From Mesodorylaimus sp. YZB2_4 (taxonomy: Eukaryota > Nematoda > Enoplea > Dorylaimida > Dorylaimidae): a DNA stretch of 64,000 bases. How positions within the stretch are numbered: the first letter of the stretch is position 1; each line of letters opens with the position of its first letter. The stretch is taken from the NCBI GenBank assembly GCA_030248295.1, contig JASANH010000115.1, positions 124,001-188,000 on the forward strand. Direction: 5' to 3'. Positions 36,901 to 47,394 of the stretch are shown one piece after another. Under the pieces are notes generated by a model. That model was not told the DNA's origin. It ran no database searches and saw nothing but the letters and a program-made list of their open reading frames with translations. Position numbers and translations under genes: made by a program.

Positions 36901-38602
36901 GTCTGATCGGATCGGCGAATATTAATGATCGATCTCAATTGGGCAAACGTGACTCCGAGGTGGCCATGTACGTGGAGGACGCTGAGTTCGTGCAATCGAC
37001 TATGAATGGAAAACCATACCAAGCGGGCAAATTCTCTGGCTCGTTGAGACGGCAGCTGTTCAGAGGTGAGTCGTAGCCTTTGGTTTCCGTCCATGCCCTG
37101 TGTTCATGACGGAATTCTATTCAGAGCACCTGGGTTTGTTGGAGCCCGGCACTGACCCCAAATCGATCGATGTGGAAGACGTGGGATCAGAAGAATTCTT
37201 TATTTTGTGGAAACAAATAGCAGCGGAGAATGAAGATATTTATGAAAAAGTAAGGGAGAGTAGATCGAGTAGGGAAGCAAAGTGCTTCCTAGTTTTGACC
37301 CAAGCGGGAGTCGAACCCTCCCCTGTAAGCGTGAGAGGCAGGCGCCTTAACCAGTACAATTGGTAAAAAGTGCACTGTAAAATCCATGTAGAAATGTATA
37401 AAAAAAAGTGCTTTTCAGATTCAGTTTTAGTGGGGGCAGCCAAAATTCTGAACCTCCGGCGGGTCTGAAAAAATCTAAATTTTGTATGGTGACCTGGGGG
37501 TGCGACTGTTTGCGACCGCAACGAAAGCGAAAAGTGCGCGCGGTCGCAGACCACTGACGCGCCCCGGGGTAGACTTTGGCGTGACCTGACCACACAGTCT
37601 ATGTCGCCTGACATTAAACTAGACTACTTAGTATTCTTCCATCCAATCCAACAAATGCGGCCCAGCAAGGTCGTTGCCGAGGGGGTAAAGCCGTCTGCCT
37701 TTCACGCTTGCAGGAGAGGGTTCAACTCCCGCCAGGGTAAAAAAATGATTGTGAATCCGTGTGTTTCTTACCCCTCGAGTGCTTGGCTATGGATAAAGAC
37801 AAGACTAGCAGCAAGTGCACTCTAGAATCGATGTGGCAATATCGAAAAATGAATATAATATTAAGTTCAGCACTCGTGTTTTAGTGTGGATAGCCAAAGT
37901 TGTGGACCTTCAGGAGTTCTGTAAAAAGTAGAAATTTTTTATTGCAAAGGGGAACTATTGGGAAACGAAAATATCGATTTCTTAAAAAACTGATATAGCG
38001 GTCCAGAATTTTGGCCACCCCACCCCCTCTACTAAAAGTGGGTGCTGAATCTGAATATCATATCCTTTTTTCAATATCCCCACATCGATTTTAGACCGCA
38101 CTTCGTCTTTAACTGAAACCATACTCAGTCCATAGAATTAACATGGGTGCTGATTTTGAACATCATTTTTTCAGCATCTGAAACGAAACCTAGCCAGTGG
38201 CCAGTGGGTTAGGGATCCAAACTGGGTCCCCCTCCCTGGTCAGGGGGGTGGGGCAAGTTAGAGCTCACAGGTGATAATCAAGTACCTGATTATGGCACTG
38301 GTAAATTCTTCATGAGAAGTTAAAAAATACGGTTTCTAGAGTCTACTTTTTTGGCCTCTGACATAATCTATTTTCAGGTCTTCGCTTGCATCCCGTGCGA
38401 TCAAGTGCAAACGTTCGAAGAATTGGCTCGGTATCAGCATCAAATTCCTTTATGCGAGTACAACATCGGTGCAGCTATGGATATGTTGAAAAAATTACGA
38501 GGACGATTGGTAGCTTTTCCGACGAAATTCCTCATTCAAAGCAACTTGACGCCTTCGATTGCATCGAAAGAAGGACTCGCACCAGCTTACCTCTTCACTT
38601 GA
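21905..38602 (+). CDS. PLD1: Phospholipase D with PX and PH domains (PLD1/PLD2 type)
   Basis: Twenty-five exons join in phase to 1275 residues: 21905-22181, 22588-22732, 22898-23026, 26882-27218, 28694-28759, 29933-30084, 30309-30464, 30521-30717, 31894-32123, 32364-32481, 32537-32561, 32983-33442, 33498-33587, 33641-33726, 34407-34534, 34654-34772, 34966-35076, 35527-35637, 35689-35777, 35871-35907, 36105-36231, 36290-36357, 36846-37065, 37125-37249, 38378-38602. It hydrolyses phosphatidylcholine to phosphatidic acid and choline. A PX domain (about 115-330) is followed by a PH domain (about 335-450). Both catalytic HKD motifs are intact: [10 protein letters not shown] (H582, K584, D589) and HSKLIIVDD (H1094, K1096, D1101), with [10 protein letters not shown] long variable loop lies between them, as in PLD1. 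The C-terminus ends PAYLFT, like the PMEVWT end in human. Exon 4 carries an insertion within PX; exon 11 is only 25 bases. Introns are full of repeats. Confidence 0.96.
23330..26480. mobile_element. Foldback (palindromic) element in PLD intron 3, copy 1
   Basis: The sequence from about 23330 to 23595 and 25136 to 25660 is the imperfect reverse complement of about 25700-26480. Paired landmarks are 'aaattgttctagaccaaaaa' and its inverse, 'catgtgcacaataactgtgg' and its inverse, and, at the centre, 'tttcccgcccgcgtgccgct' against 'agcggcgcgcaggcgggaaa'. The left arm is split by a later 1.54-kb insertion. No protein of its own is visible, so it is non-autonomous. A second copy lies at about 47690-48730 and a small relative of the centre at 29449-29690. 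Confidence 0.75.
23596..25135. mobile_element. hAT-like non-autonomous DNA transposon inside the foldback element
   Basis: The termini are inverted repeats: CCAGGTCCGCCCGATA at the left and, in complement, CCAGGTCCGACCGATA at the right. Subterminal blocks 'tatcggccgataaccgataa' recur at both ends (about 23614 and 25062). Target duplications are gaaatgac (23588-23595) and ggaatgac (25136-25143), eight bases with one mismatch, which is the hAT length. The uninterrupted site (gcagaaatgaccgct) is preserved in the opposite foldback arm near 26221-26236. No transposase frame was recognised within 1540 bases. Confidence 0.75.
27300..27510 (-). repeat. Interspersed repeat (inverted relative of 10008-10350 and 47395-47660)
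   Basis: Shared strings on the minus strand include 'gaaaatg.gacttgca', 'tgccaacgcc/acgccaaaag' and 'gagcatcagtgcggcggcaa'. It lies in PLD intron 4, directly after exon 4, with no coding content. Confidence 0.45.
28080..29260 (+). repeat. Cluster of tRNA-derived insertions in PLD intron 5 and neighbour
   Basis: B-box sequences occur at about 28103 (gcgggttcgactcccagtcg), 28210 (reverse), 28403 (ctcgggttcgattcccgctc), 29022 (ggttcgggttcgactcccag) and 29238 (ggttcgattcccgctcaggg). Two more in reverse orientation lie near 27953 and 30118. The 28103 and 29022 copies share the lead-in 'agtgtcaggcgcgggttcg', so they are one subfamily. Exon 5 of PLD (28694-28759) sits among them. Confidence 0.6.
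30820..31745 (+). repeat. G-rich minisatellite of about 44-bp units in PLD intron 8
   Basis: About sixteen units of the form 'ggggtctctaattggggtca' followed by 'ggggcccttagt(t)gggggct.agt' run without a break from about 31020 to 31740. A looser G-rich lead-in starts near 30820. Strand asymmetry is extreme: long G runs on the plus strand, so the transcript of this intron is G-rich. The array ends about 150 bases before the acceptor of exon 9 at 31894. Confidence 0.85.
33740..34345. repeat. Dispersed motif TGAAACCATATTTTACTC in PLD intron 14
   Basis: The string 'ctgaaaccatattttactc' or close variants recur every 40-60 bases near 33777, 33811, 33850, 33882 and 33953, and in reverse ('gtaaaatatggtttcaga') near 34189 and 34327. 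The same motif is frequent in DNAJC11 introns at 39040-39560 and 41285-41660. Confidence 0.65.
35290..35425 (+). repeat. tRNA-derived GGTTTGCGAACCA-family repeat, copy 2
   Basis: It shows 'gggggttcaattcctggtga' then 'gaggttggtttgcgaaccac' and 'gaaccctcgctg', then 'gtccgaggaagtcggtgtcc'. The last string also follows the copy at 44.3-44.5 kb, so the family has a conserved 3' body as well as its tRNA-like head. Confidence 0.6.
36358..36845. repeat. PLD intron 22: repeated 'cgaacac.cat(c/t)gctttcgttg' units with poly-C tracts
   Basis: Three copies of 'cgaacacacatcgctttcgt' plus 'tgcggtcccaaacattcgcg' or variants lie near 36462, 36590 and 36744. Two end in long C runs (about 36496-36552 and 36630-36640). 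Long open frames here on both strands are by-products of the repeats. The units relate to the GTCTGCGACTG family (gcggacgcaaacagtcgcga). Confidence 0.6.
37665..37810 (+). repeat. tRNA-derived SINE with conserved tail
   Basis: The head 'agggttcaactcccgccagg' is followed by 'gtaaaaaaatgattgtgaat', 'gtgtgtttcttacccctcga' and 'gtgcttggctatggataaag'. The same tail occurs at 12560-12620, 62675-62735 and, degenerate, 63385-63430. Another B box lies in reverse near 37309. Both are in PLD intron 24. Confidence 0.6.
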
Positions 38603-38857
38603 AATCGAATCGATTCGAGCGCCTTTAAAGCTTTTTCCTAATTCTAATCCCGATCGATATGGTTTTAAAATTCTGTGATTCTCTTCTGGCCGTCTGCAAA
38701 TTCGTGTTTTAATTTCGATTACAACAATTTTTACGCGAGTTTTCTACTGTACTGAGGATCTTAGTCTAGGTTTTCATAATAAATTCAAACTATTTTTAAT
38801 CGTTCGCATTTTCTAGCAGATGAGCTAAAATTTAAAAAAATGTTATGTTAATGGGTA
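38603..38857. terminator. Convergent 3' ends of PLD and DNAJC11
   Basis: The stop codons are 255 bases apart. A canonical poly(A) signal AATAAA lies on the plus strand at 38778-38783, 176 bases after the PLD stop. On the minus strand a variant ATTAAA is found near 38708, which would place the DNAJC11 end inside the PLD 3' untranslated region. Confidence 0.55.
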
Positions 38858-41800
38858 TTAAAAGAAGGGAAAAACGGGTTTACATGATTTGGGTATGGCC
38901 AATGGATCGATATCCTGGACGGTTGTCTTGTGCGAAACGTCGTGAAACTTGTAAACTACGACCAATTGTTTGTCCTCGTTCGGACACGGATCGTAGAAAC
39001 CAGGTAGATGACTCTGAAACATGCTCTTGCTCTACCTGCAACCATATTTTACTCATAGCGCAGGTAACTGGTCCTATGCACCTCCCCTATCTAAAACTTG
39101 ATTTTACTCGATCGGTTTTAGGAGAAATTCTAAAATGGAAGAATCTTCAAAAGACACTGAACAATAAAATCTCTGAAATTCTATTTTACCCGCAGGTAAA
39201 ATCGACTTTCGGTCAGGGATAATATCCTGGTTGATGACTGTTAAACATACCTGCACTCGTATTTTTGCTTTACCTGAAACTATATTTTACGCATAGCGCA
39301 GGAGCCTGAACCGATTCATCTCCATTATCTGGAACTCAATTCTACCAGCGCGGGTAAAAAGTTTCAAAAATGATAAAATCGAGTTTCAGATAGAGGAGTT
39401 CGTAAAATGTAGTTTCAGATAAAAAAGTTGGGAAAATCCAGTTTCAGATAGAGCTAACATTTAGGTAGGTTTCCAAGAAACATTTTCAGTGGCCAGCCTG
39501 CGCGAAATCTCAAATTAGACATTACAACTGTAAAATACAGTTTCAGATATAAATTTAAAATATCATACCTTGGAGCCTGGAGGTAAAATAAGCTTCGAAT
39601 CCTTGGCTAACACTTGCAACGGGATGGTCACGTTGACAGCACTGAAATAAATGCGCTATGTAATGTTCCCTCTCCAACCTTTACTGACGAGCTGTGCACC
39701 GAGCGTGCCGAAAGACATACTGGCGGCCCTGACCATCCTACTCACCCGTCTTGCACTGCAGCATCTGCGCCAGCCATGCTCGTCAAATTACCATACCAGG
39801 CCTCGATAATAACCAAACCTCGTCGTTGCTCTTCCATCTGCCTGATCCTGTCGTAGGCCTCGCGCATAAGTCGTACCTGCAACATACCTCTGCTCCCAAC
39901 AATGCACACTCCAACCACACGCCCTGGCCTTACCGCAGTCTCAGCTTCATCCTTTTTCGCACTGATCTTGGCTCGTTCTTTCGCAATTTTCTCCGCACCC
40001 AATCTAAAATGCAAATGAATCAGTTTTTGTTTGATCTACAATAAACTTCCCATTTCCATACTTTGTTTGTCGACGTTCCCAAAAAGGCAATAAGCACCAT
40101 TTGAGCACGTGATAAGCCACTGATGGCACTAGCACACCGTAAAGCAAAGGACCCACAGCAACTTCGTCCTGGCACAATTGAATATTGGCCAAATACGTCT
40201 GCGATGCCCGTTGGAGTCTGAAAATTTGTATTCTATGGTAACAACGAAGTTCCATTGCAAAACGTTAAGCTCCAGCAACTCCTGATACCGTCCCTATCTC
40301 CAGAAAAGCCTAAAAACCTGATCCCCCCAAGATCCCGAATCCAGGATGTAAAATGCATTCACTCATCCCAACTTATGATACGGTCCCTACCACCAGACAA
40401 GCCTGAAAACTTCTTATCTACTGTACAGTCACGACGGACCCCATCCCAAATTACTGATACCATTCCTACCCACCAGACTCCAACATACTCCACAATCTAC
40501 AGAGCTACGATCAGTCACCTCCATCACATTCCAGCAAGTCCGCAATGCCTCCTCTGCCCCCATAACTCCTGATAAGGCCCCTACCACCCGACAAGCCTGA
40601 AAACGACGGACAAAAAAACCCGAATCCAGAGTGCCTTCACTCTTTCCAACTTATGATACGGCCCCTACCACCAGACAAGCCTGAAAACGACGGGCCCCCG
40701 AATCCAAGTTGTAAAGTGCCTTCAACCAGACAAGCCTGAACAGTTGTAATCAGCAGTTACAACGAAACCCACCCCCGAATCCAGAGTGTACGGCCCCTAC
40801 ACCAGACAAGCCAGTAGCGTGCCACCCCCACTCCGAGCCAGTCGAAAATCAATGCTCACCTGAACTTCAACGTAACGCCCCTGGGAAAATGAATCCGGCA
40901 GGCGCACATGACGCTGTTCCTCTCGGTCAATCGACGCTCGTAACTGGCCTCGGTCACGATACCATCCGTGCCCAACCTAAATACACGAAATCATATTACA
41001 TTCCATTTATAACACACCAATCAAATCTGAAAGTGTATTTTACCACACGTGCAAGAATTGTGCACCTAAGTCCCAGGAGCAAGCCTTAATTCAGTACTTC
41101 AGTACTCCATTCTTGCATCTACAGTACTTCAGTTCGACACCCGCAGTAGGGCGGGGGGGTGAAGGATATTTCAGCCTTGGTTGGTTCCCAAAACTGATCC
41201 GTCCTCGATCACTGGGTCGATCGATGCTAGAGCCCAAGGGCTACTGTAACAACTAGCTTCAGATTCACAATTACACTTAATTAAACCATATTTTACGCAG
41301 ACTGCCTAAGATTTGATTTTCCGGCCAAACCTCACCCTGCCCCCTATGAACTTGGAACGATAAATCTGAATCTCAAATTCACCCTCATCAATACAAGAAT
41401 GCGGCTTATTAATTGTATCCAAAACTAGACACGGGACAATCAGAGCTGACCATGCATAATATCGAAGACGAATTCGTCAAAACCCTGCAGCATGCGTAAA
41501 ACATGGTTTCAGCTACGGTCTCAACAATATAATAAATATACTACTAAAAACCTGAAACTACATTTTACCCAAGCATATAATCAAGATTTCAACCCTTAAA
41601 CTGGCATCAAATAAAAAACCAGTCAAAGTTTCCACATTCTTGCCCTGTGCGTGAAATACAGTTTCAGATACGGGTTCCTCAATTAAAAAAGCATTCTACC
41701 TTACCTAACTGTACTTTTCAATTTCGCATCACTTTCGATCAATCGTCGAGTGTAATTCAATAAAATAAACAAAATCGGTCGTCCAATCTGCAAAAAAATC

Positions 41801-44800
41801 ATTCTTTTGAAAACTCACCTAAAAATTAATCCAAAATCGCCTTACAGCAAATGTGACACTGGCGAAATTGGCAGCTTGATCATCGTAGGCAATTGTGGTG
41901 GTGACCGTTTGATGCGAGCCCAACATCAAATTCACAGTCCCATTCACGTGCTTGTCCAATTGACGAGTCATGCTGAACACGACTGCCGGTGCCAAGTCGC
42001 CATTGCGATCGAATTGGGTGACCAGTTGCGCCGAACCGTACCTGACAACAAAACTGGGTCATAGTCCCTCCCGAATCCGATCCCGATAAAAAGTAGTCGG
42101 GATTGAATGTAGTGCAGATATTTCAGGAGTGATATGGGAAGGGAAAGCTAGAGAAACCTTGGCCGATAATTGATCTGATAAAGAAAAAGGGATTTGCTTG
42201 CTTTTGTGACTGATTCTTCGCTTTTTTGCCCCTTCCCCCCCCTGATTTTGAATGCAATGATAAATACGGTACCGAAAATTTTTGGCCCCATATTTGCTGG
42301 CTACTCAGAGTGGGTTGGCGGTTATTTACAGCAAGTATGGGCAGGGGGTAGGGGTAAGCCCCCCTGTTGGGCCGGCCAAGACCCTGAACCCTTCCTCTCG
42401 AGCACCCCCCCTCAGGTCCAGCAGGAAGAAAGAAAAGGAAGCAAGCAAAAGCAATCAAATTGTATGTGGGCAGGACCTTCAGCAACCCTGACCAGAGGCC
42501 GCAGTTCTGTTCCGACTGATCGTCAGCTGAGGACGGCAGTTTAGTAAGTCTGTAGCTAACCTTCCACACCTGGCTCTGGGCGATTCACCCGGTACGGTCA
42601 TGTGGCGGACGCCGAACGAGTAGAGAATCAGGAAACTGGTTCCTGAACACCAGTCGGGAAGGCCCCCCTTCTCGCCCAGTATCATCCTGGGGTGCTGGTG
42701 CTGGCACAGGATATCCTCGATATCCTCCTATTTCCGGGAGTGTTTTTTACACACGGCTAAAGAAATATGTGCGAGATCACTAGCTATGCGCGTACATAGG
42801 GTTACATGTGCATGGGCTGGCTGGCTTCCTCTGGGCGGCCTTGTGCGCGTTTGCAATATTTTGGTTAGCCGTGGCACTTCGCACTCGCTGAATCGGGACA
42901 CAATCGCCCTCGAGTGGAGGAGCTCCAAGATGATTATCAGGACTGCTGGCCGGCTATAGGCAACATGGGTTGGAAGTCCCGTGGGGAGCTGGGGCGGTAT
43001 AAAAACCAAAAAATGTGGGCAGGACCAAGACGTGACCCGACTGGCCAAGCTCTGGCCTCCAAGCACAGGCCAATTGTCCGGCCAGCCTGCAGTACTGTAT
43101 GTAAACAGTCATACAACTCACTCACTCGACTCGACCCAAACCTGACCTGGCCTGACCTGTCTCACACGCAATCAGATCAGGCTTAGGCGATCCGATCTCT
43201 ACCTACCTCTTCCCCCCTCTAACCCAGCCGAGCTTGCTTATACTTGATTTAAAGGGAATAAAAAATGAAAAAGCACTCTTTAAAAACCCCGATCCCGAAC
43301 GATGCTAGGTCAGGGCGAGCGACGGTGGTCCGTTCGGCTGGGTCCTGCAGCCCTGACTGGGAGTCCGCAGCTCTATCCTGGCTGGGAACAACAGTTTAGT
43401 CAGTTCGTCGCTATCCTTGCATGCACGCTCTGGCCAACTCACTCCAACAGTCGAGTGGCGGACGACGAGACAGTAGAGAAACTAGTCATTGACCACCAGT
43501 TGAACTGCACCGCCCAGTGTCATCATGGTGTAACCAAGCCTGCCGGGCGCAGGAGAGAATGTGGCCGCCAGGCAAAAAATCCGACTGGAGTAAGGCAAGT
43601 CTTGCGAATTTTTTTAAATTCTGACCCACTCTGGTCAGTCAATGAGAGAGTCGATATTTAGCCGCTTACCCGCGGGCTAGGAAGCTTGTTAGTTGACCCT
43701 ATCTTGCCATCAAATAGGGGTCAATCCGGGATGCACGCTGGGCAAGGGTGCGTGTTAGCCGCTACCCCGCAAGTCGGTGGTTACCCAGTGAAGAAACCAT
43801 ACCTAGCTCATGCCCCGTGAGAGGACCCGGATTCAAGAGCCTCCCGCCCCATTAGGCCTTTCCTGGAGGGATGAAGGGTGAATCACTGACCACCAGGTGT
43901 GCAAGGTCAAGAGAGAACTTGACCAAGTTCTCAGACGATCAGAGTTAAACTCGCGGCCGACCGGTTTCTAGCTCTGCCAAGCAAACTGTGACACACGCCT
44001 TTCACCCCTACACCACGACCAAGTCTTGCGATTGCATGCAGCTGAAACATCAACCCAACAGGCGGGTTGACGTTTCCCAGCCCATGGCGAGTGGGAGATC
44101 GATTACTCTCCCCCACCCCATGGCCTACCAGGATGCCCTTGGCGGAGGTGCTTCTAGTGGAGACGTTAGAGGACTGGTCCCACCACGCTCTCGCTTATGA
44201 CATGACTGATGGCTGACTGTAGAAGTTCCCTTGGGGAGAGGGCAAACCCACACAGCCGCCAGCGGTCCTTAGTAGCAAGGTCCTCGGCACATCCCAAGTT
44301 CGATCCCCGGTGATGGAGGTCGGTTTGCGAACCATAAACCCTCGCTGACCTTGACTCACCCGGTACCCTAGAGGTGCTCCGAGTGGAGAAACGGAAGCCA
44401 AACGACAGTCTAGAGGTCAATTACCGACAGGGTTCACAGCCCGCCCGCCATGGTCCGAGGAAGTCGGTGCCCAGTCCAGGACGCCATCGTGTGCAGGTGC
44501 ACCTACTGCAGTCGGGGCGAAAAGAGGGAACCTGCTGTGAGAGCTGCCCCATGGCCTCCCTCATCACATCATTACTGCTGGTCAGCTACATGCAAAACGT
44601 GTCCCGTGAGGGGGGTGCGAACGCAGTTTAGTCAGCCCATCTCGGCCCTTGCGCAACCATCTCAGGCCCGCTCACTCCAAACGTCAAGTCCAGGAAACTG
44701 ACATCAAACACCACAGCTGTCATTCCAGGGCGCTGATGCTGCTGACACATGGTACCCTTGGTGGAGGTATTCCCCTTTTGCCTCGCTTATGTGACTGCTG

Positions 44801-45856
44801 GCCAGCTACAGACGAATTGAGTAGGAGGCCCTCTGAGACCGAGTCAAGTACTGTACTTTAGATAAATCTTCTCGGACTTACATTCTCGAAGAAAATGTTC
44901 GCACAACTTTGACGGCCAACGATGGATTATCCACGAAATTTATTTCCGCCTGAAAAACCAGTCCACAATTCAAAACGTTCAGAGTTTTTTCAAAGATTAA
45001 AAATTTATCCAACCTCCGACCACATTCGCGAATTAATTATTCGACGCCAAGCCACGGACAAATTGCCACTACCCCTTCCGTTTTCCGCCGTCAGCGATCC
45101 GCCCAAAATCAATCGATCGTTCAATGTCAAAGGGGCCTCGACCGACTGCGTTATACGCATACCAACTATTTCGGGGATTAATGCGGTCCTACAAATAAAA
45201 TATAAATTTCCTAAAATATGCCCTAAAAGGTTTTTACCTATTAAATTCCAAAATTTCATCTTCGCTGAATCCTCGAAAAAGATCGACCGCATTGATCGTA
45301 ATCGCTACAGATCCCTGAAATAACCAAGAAATTTGAATAAGTTAGCAAAGATAAAGTCGAATGCTATCTTACTCTCGGATGTGCTTCTTCCTGCAACAGC
45401 TGTTCTTCTCGTTGTCGCACCAATCGTTCGTATTCTTCTCGAATTTCCTCCGGACTAAATCGCCTTTCCACCAATTCCCATCCGGTCGTCACTAAAGCGC
45501 GTGGACCCAAAGTATCGTAAATTGCTCGTTTGTGCGGATTTGATAAAACTAAACGTGAAACATTCAAATTTTAGGTTAGAAAAAAAATTAATCGACTGAC
45601 CATCGTAAATTCGTCGCGTTTTATTAAACAATAACTCCGCATGGCGCTTTTTCTCGGGATCCGTATGTTTATCTGGATGATATAATCGACTCATACGACG
45701 ATATGCATTGACTATTTCTTCGTTCGTCGCCTAAAAAATATTCAAATCTATTCTGCTCAAACTGGACACGCAAAAAATTCAAAATTTTACCTCTTTTGAA
45801 ACATTAAAAAATGCATAAAAATCTGTATCATCCTCAAATTCCATATTCTCTGTCAT
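38858..45856 (-). CDS. DNAJC11: DnaJ homolog subfamily C member 11
   Basis: Fourteen minus-strand exons: 45791-45856, 45601-45730, 45373-45548, 45238-45314, 45014-45188, 44882-44949, 41846-42041, 41705-41787, 40860-40976, 40062-40217, 39934-40003, 39746-39876, 39569-39641 and 38858-39013. They give 557 residues, against 559 in human. The J domain carries the HPD catalytic triad at residues 40-42 (SRLYHPDKHTDPEKK). Further on come GWELVERRFSPEEIREEYERL, IVGMRITQSVEAPLTLNDRL, the beta-rich middle, a membrane-like stretch (VAVGPLLYGVLVPSVAYHVL), a charged coil, VIIEAWYG, VNVTIPLQVLAKDSKL and LPGFYDPC. In mammals it associates with the MICOS/SAM complexes and supports cristae structure. The donor at 45013 (GTTGGA) is weak. 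Intron 6 is 2.8 kb, and the introns share a motif with PLD introns. Confidence 0.96.
39030..41690. repeat. Repeats in DNAJC11 introns: TGAAACCATATTTTAC motif and a CCAGACAAGCCTGAAA tandem
   Basis: The TGAAAC.ATATTTTAC motif or its inverse (gtaaaat..agtttcagat) occurs at about 39040, 39275, 39400, 39430, 39530, 41285, 41500, 41555 and 41645. Between exons 10 and 9 (40280-40820) a different unit, 'ccctaccaccagacaagcct' with 'gaaaac' and 'cccgaatccaga', repeats about six times at 70-110-base spacing. Confidence 0.65.
42045..44880. other. DNAJC11 intron 6, 2.8 kb, composite of repeats
   Basis: No exon is required between 42041 and 44882. It holds two degenerate GTTAGCCGTG motifs (about 42755 and 42866), a repeat at 44050-44130 ('ggcgggttgacgtttcccag' and 'atggcgagtgggagatcga') that matches 62045-62120, and the third GGTTTGCGAACCA-family copy at 44290-44480. 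The frames here are interrupted or short. Confidence 0.55.
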
Positions 45857-46056
45857 TTTTAGCTAGTAAATAATCGTTTTATTCTTTCTCATCTCGATCA
45901 AAACATTCTCGCAAGATTTCGAAAATTCATCAAGAAACACTTGAGTTCGACATTTTCCCGCGCTCTAGCAGACAACTTTTATTTTTGTCATAGGCACTGC
46001 CTGAGCATCAGTTTCAAGTCTGCGCGACGTAGTTCATTCTTCTTTTGTCTATTCTC
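45857..46056. promoter_or_regulatory. Candidate bidirectional promoter, DNAJC11 and UMP-CMP kinase
   Basis: The two start codons diverge across only 200 bases, so transcription start sites of both genes must lie here unless first exons are untranslated elsewhere. The sequence 'cattttcccgcgctc' near 45951 resembles an E2F-type site, but this is only a visual match. Confidence 0.45.
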
Positions 46057-47261
46057 ATGGCAAAGTCTATTTTGCTTGCCAACGTGGCCAAAGTTCACCG
46101 TTTCATCCATTCGTCGTTCACTCCTCATATAATCACCGGGTTTCGTCCGATTGATCGATTTGTTTCTAATTTTTTTCAAAAGAGCTTTTCAACAAAGCCA
46201 ACAAGAAAAATTAGAATGTCGAACGATCAGAAAAAATGGAATGTGGTCTTTGTATTAGGACCACCAGGATCGGGAAAAGGAACGCAATGTGCAAGAATAT
46301 CCAAAGTAAGTTTTTAAACTTGAAAATTGATTTTTTTTTTTCAAAAAAATTTGCGGTTGGGAAATTTGTATTTCCATTCTAGGAATTCGGTTACGTTCAT
46401 TTGAGTGCAGGCGATTTACTTCGCGAAGAACGAGCGAGAGAAGGCTCTCAATTGGGTACATTAATTGAAACTCATATTCGAAATGGAACCATCGTTCCTG
46501 TCGAAATTACGTGTAAATTGATCGAAAACGTGAGAAAATTATTTTTGATTTCCCAACAAAGATTTTTTATTTCTCCCTTTTTAGGCCATGATAGCTGCCG
46601 GTCAGCCGCAAGGATTCCTTGTCGATGGATTTCCACGTAATCAGGATAATTTCGATGGATGGAATCGTGAAATGGGATCAAAAGCGCATGTGCAATTCGT
46701 TCTTTTTCTCGATTGTGATCAAGAGGTCAGTGCTTTCAGGACGATTTTTTGCCCAGGGCATAGTTGTTTAACCTTTCCAATAATCTCTCAGGATTAAATT
46801 CCATGATAATCAGTTTTGGGTAGTTGGGACCTCGTGGCGCAGTGGTTCTGCGTCCTCATCAGTCTGGTGGTCTAGGTTCGATTCCCTCTAGGGGAAGTTA
46901 TTTTGTAAAATATTTCAGGCATTTCAACTATACGACTCTTTCTTCTGACTTCCACTTCTACCACGAAAAATGTTGCCTATGCCCGAATTTCCTTTCAGAT
47001 TTGCGTCAAACGTTGTCTTGGTCGTAATCAAGGCCGCAGCGACGATAACGAGGAAAGTCTTCGCAAGCGAGTCGTCACTTATCAGGAACAGACTAAACCA
47101 ATTATCGATAAGTACAGCGCTAGTGGAATCGTGCGCCACGTCGATGCGTCAAAGGGTCCGGACGAGGTAAGCACTTTGCACCCTTCAGAGAATAATCAGG
47201 CGTGCATTTTGACTATTTTCAGGTCTTTGCTGACATTAGCAAACTGTTCACGAAGCAGTGA
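46057..47261 (+). CDS. CMPK1: UMP-CMP kinase
   Basis: Five exons: 46057-46305, 46383-46529, 46585-46725, 46999-47166 and 47223-47261, giving 247 residues. It transfers phosphate from ATP to UMP, CMP and dCMP. The P-loop [10 protein letters not shown] is at 68-77, followed by [34 protein letters not shown] (NMP-binding) and a short LID with [13 protein letters not shown]. Cytosolic family members start near the second in-frame ATG at 46216 (MSNDQKKW, 194 residues). The 53-residue extension before it is basic, rich in Ser, Phe and Ile and almost free of acidic residues, as expected of a mitochondrial presequence. Both starts lie in one exon, so leaky scanning or alternative promoters could give two forms. 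A tRNA-like insertion occupies intron 3. Confidence 0.95.
46825..46905 (+). repeat. tRNA-like insertion in UMP-CMP kinase intron 3
   Basis: It runs 'gggacctcgtggcgcagtgg' (A-box-like), then 'tctaggttcgattccctcta' (B box) and 'ggggaag'. This is the most tRNA-like copy in the window: the T arm can form and the spacing is near normal. The ends pair poorly and the anticodon arm is unclear, so I keep it as a repeat rather than a tRNA gene. Confidence 0.5.
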
Positions 47262-47394
47262 TGGAGAGATAGTCAGCTAGGAATGGATTCACTCTTGCAC
47301 TTTCAACGGGAATGGCACGGCTGTCTTAGCATCGTATTGATCACTTGCAATATCGATTGTGTAATTATTTTGATTATAGTTAATTTTATAAATT

